A DNA stretch of 15,014 nt from the NCBI GenBank assembly GCA_002407675.1, contig DHNW01000023.1, positions 1 through 15,014 of the forward strand, in the 5' to 3' direction. Below the pieces are notes generated by a model. That model saw nothing but the letters and a program-made list of their open reading frames with translations. It was not told where the DNA came from and made no database searches. A program made the translations under genes and the position numbers. Positions 14,847 to 15,014 of this stretch are shown piece by piece. The DNA is from Ruminococcaceae bacterium UBA5406. Its GTDB lineage: Bacteria > Bacillota > Clostridia > Oscillospirales > Acutalibacteraceae. Every line of letters starts with the position of its first letter. The first letter of the stretch is position 1.

Positions 14847-15014
14847 TTAGCTGTGGCTGATCAGCCACTTCGTCAGTTGATCAGCGTCCATAGTCCCATC
14901 TGCCAGAGAGAAGCCAATCTGAACCAGTTCTTCATCTGTGCAGTCAACGTAAATCCCATTCAATTCAAGAAAAGTGAGCATGGAAAGAATTCCAATCCTC
15001 TTATTTCCATCTAC
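14847..15014 (-). CDS. Doc/Fic-family toxin, C-terminal fragment at window edge
   Basis: Only the last 55 codons are present; the gene enters from the right edge. They read VDGNKRIGILSMLTFLELNG, which is the second half of the Fic motif (HPFxxGNKR) and the helix after it, typical of Doc (death-on-curing) toxins. The end, DEELVQIGFSLADG to WLISHS, also fits Doc. Doc phosphorylates EF-Tu and is held by an antitoxin, which would lie beyond the edge. Because the HPF half is outside the window, whether the active site is intact cannot be judged. Confidence 0.85.
   Translation of the reverse strand, partial: VDGNKRIGILSMLTFLELNGIYVDCTDEELVQIGFSLADGTMDADQLTKWLISHS

Noticed and set aside
14767..14868. 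N-terminal extension of the DUF4406-type protein to 14868
   Set aside because: The extension reads through a perfect terminator hairpin and overlaps the doc/fic stop; homologues begin MKFVYI and a ribosome site supports TTG at 14766.
1..15014. CRISPR arrays, tRNA/rRNA genes, IS ends, integrase or attachment sites
   Set aside because: I looked for repeated spacer arrays, tRNA-like cloverleaf ends, transposase or recombinase motifs and long terminal repeats and saw none.

Overview
The window is an internal piece of a Tn1549/CTn-like integrative conjugative element of the Bacillota. The clues are the gene set and its order: SSB, a giant ArdC/methylase-like/SNF2 protein, an ArdC-type protein, MobC, a MOBP relaxase, a PcfB/DUF3801 protein and VirD4. 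Base composition is near 50% GC in the element backbone, and ribosome-binding sites are strong GGAGG types, often with TTG or GTG starts. I infer a mid-GC gut or anaerobic clostridium (Oscillospirales-like). The genus cannot be read from the sequence. No integrase, attachment site, rRNA, tRNA or CRISPR array is visible, so both ends of the element lie outside.

Layout, right to left, because almost all backbone genes are on the minus strand. The right edge holds the C-terminal part of a Doc/Fic toxin, followed by a terminator hairpin. Then come a small DUF4406/DUF7768-type Rossmann protein, a short SSB and a 2364-residue protein with an ArdC-like head, two repeated small modules, a methylase-like domain and an SNF2/DEAD helicase. 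Inside that giant gene, in another frame of the same strand, sits a complete tnpV gene.

Between the giant gene (ends 6955) and the ardC-like gene (starts 5043) lies a cargo island. It has a plus-strand operon, hicA-hicB-DUF6037-like, with its own promoter and a likely operator, and a convergent unknown minus-strand gene. The last two genes are clearly more AT-rich than the backbone and look acquired.

Left of the island the backbone resumes with ardC-like, a 61-residue unknown, and a gene-free 176-base stretch packed with inverted repeats that is the best oriT candidate. Then come mobC, relaxase, pcfB and virD4, chained by overlaps. virD4 is cut by the left edge.

Working together: MobC and the relaxase would nick oriT, PcfB and VirD4 would bring the relaxosome to the secretion channel, and SSB, the ArdC-like protein and the giant helicase would handle or protect the DNA on entry. 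The HicAB and Doc modules would stabilise the element or defend the host.
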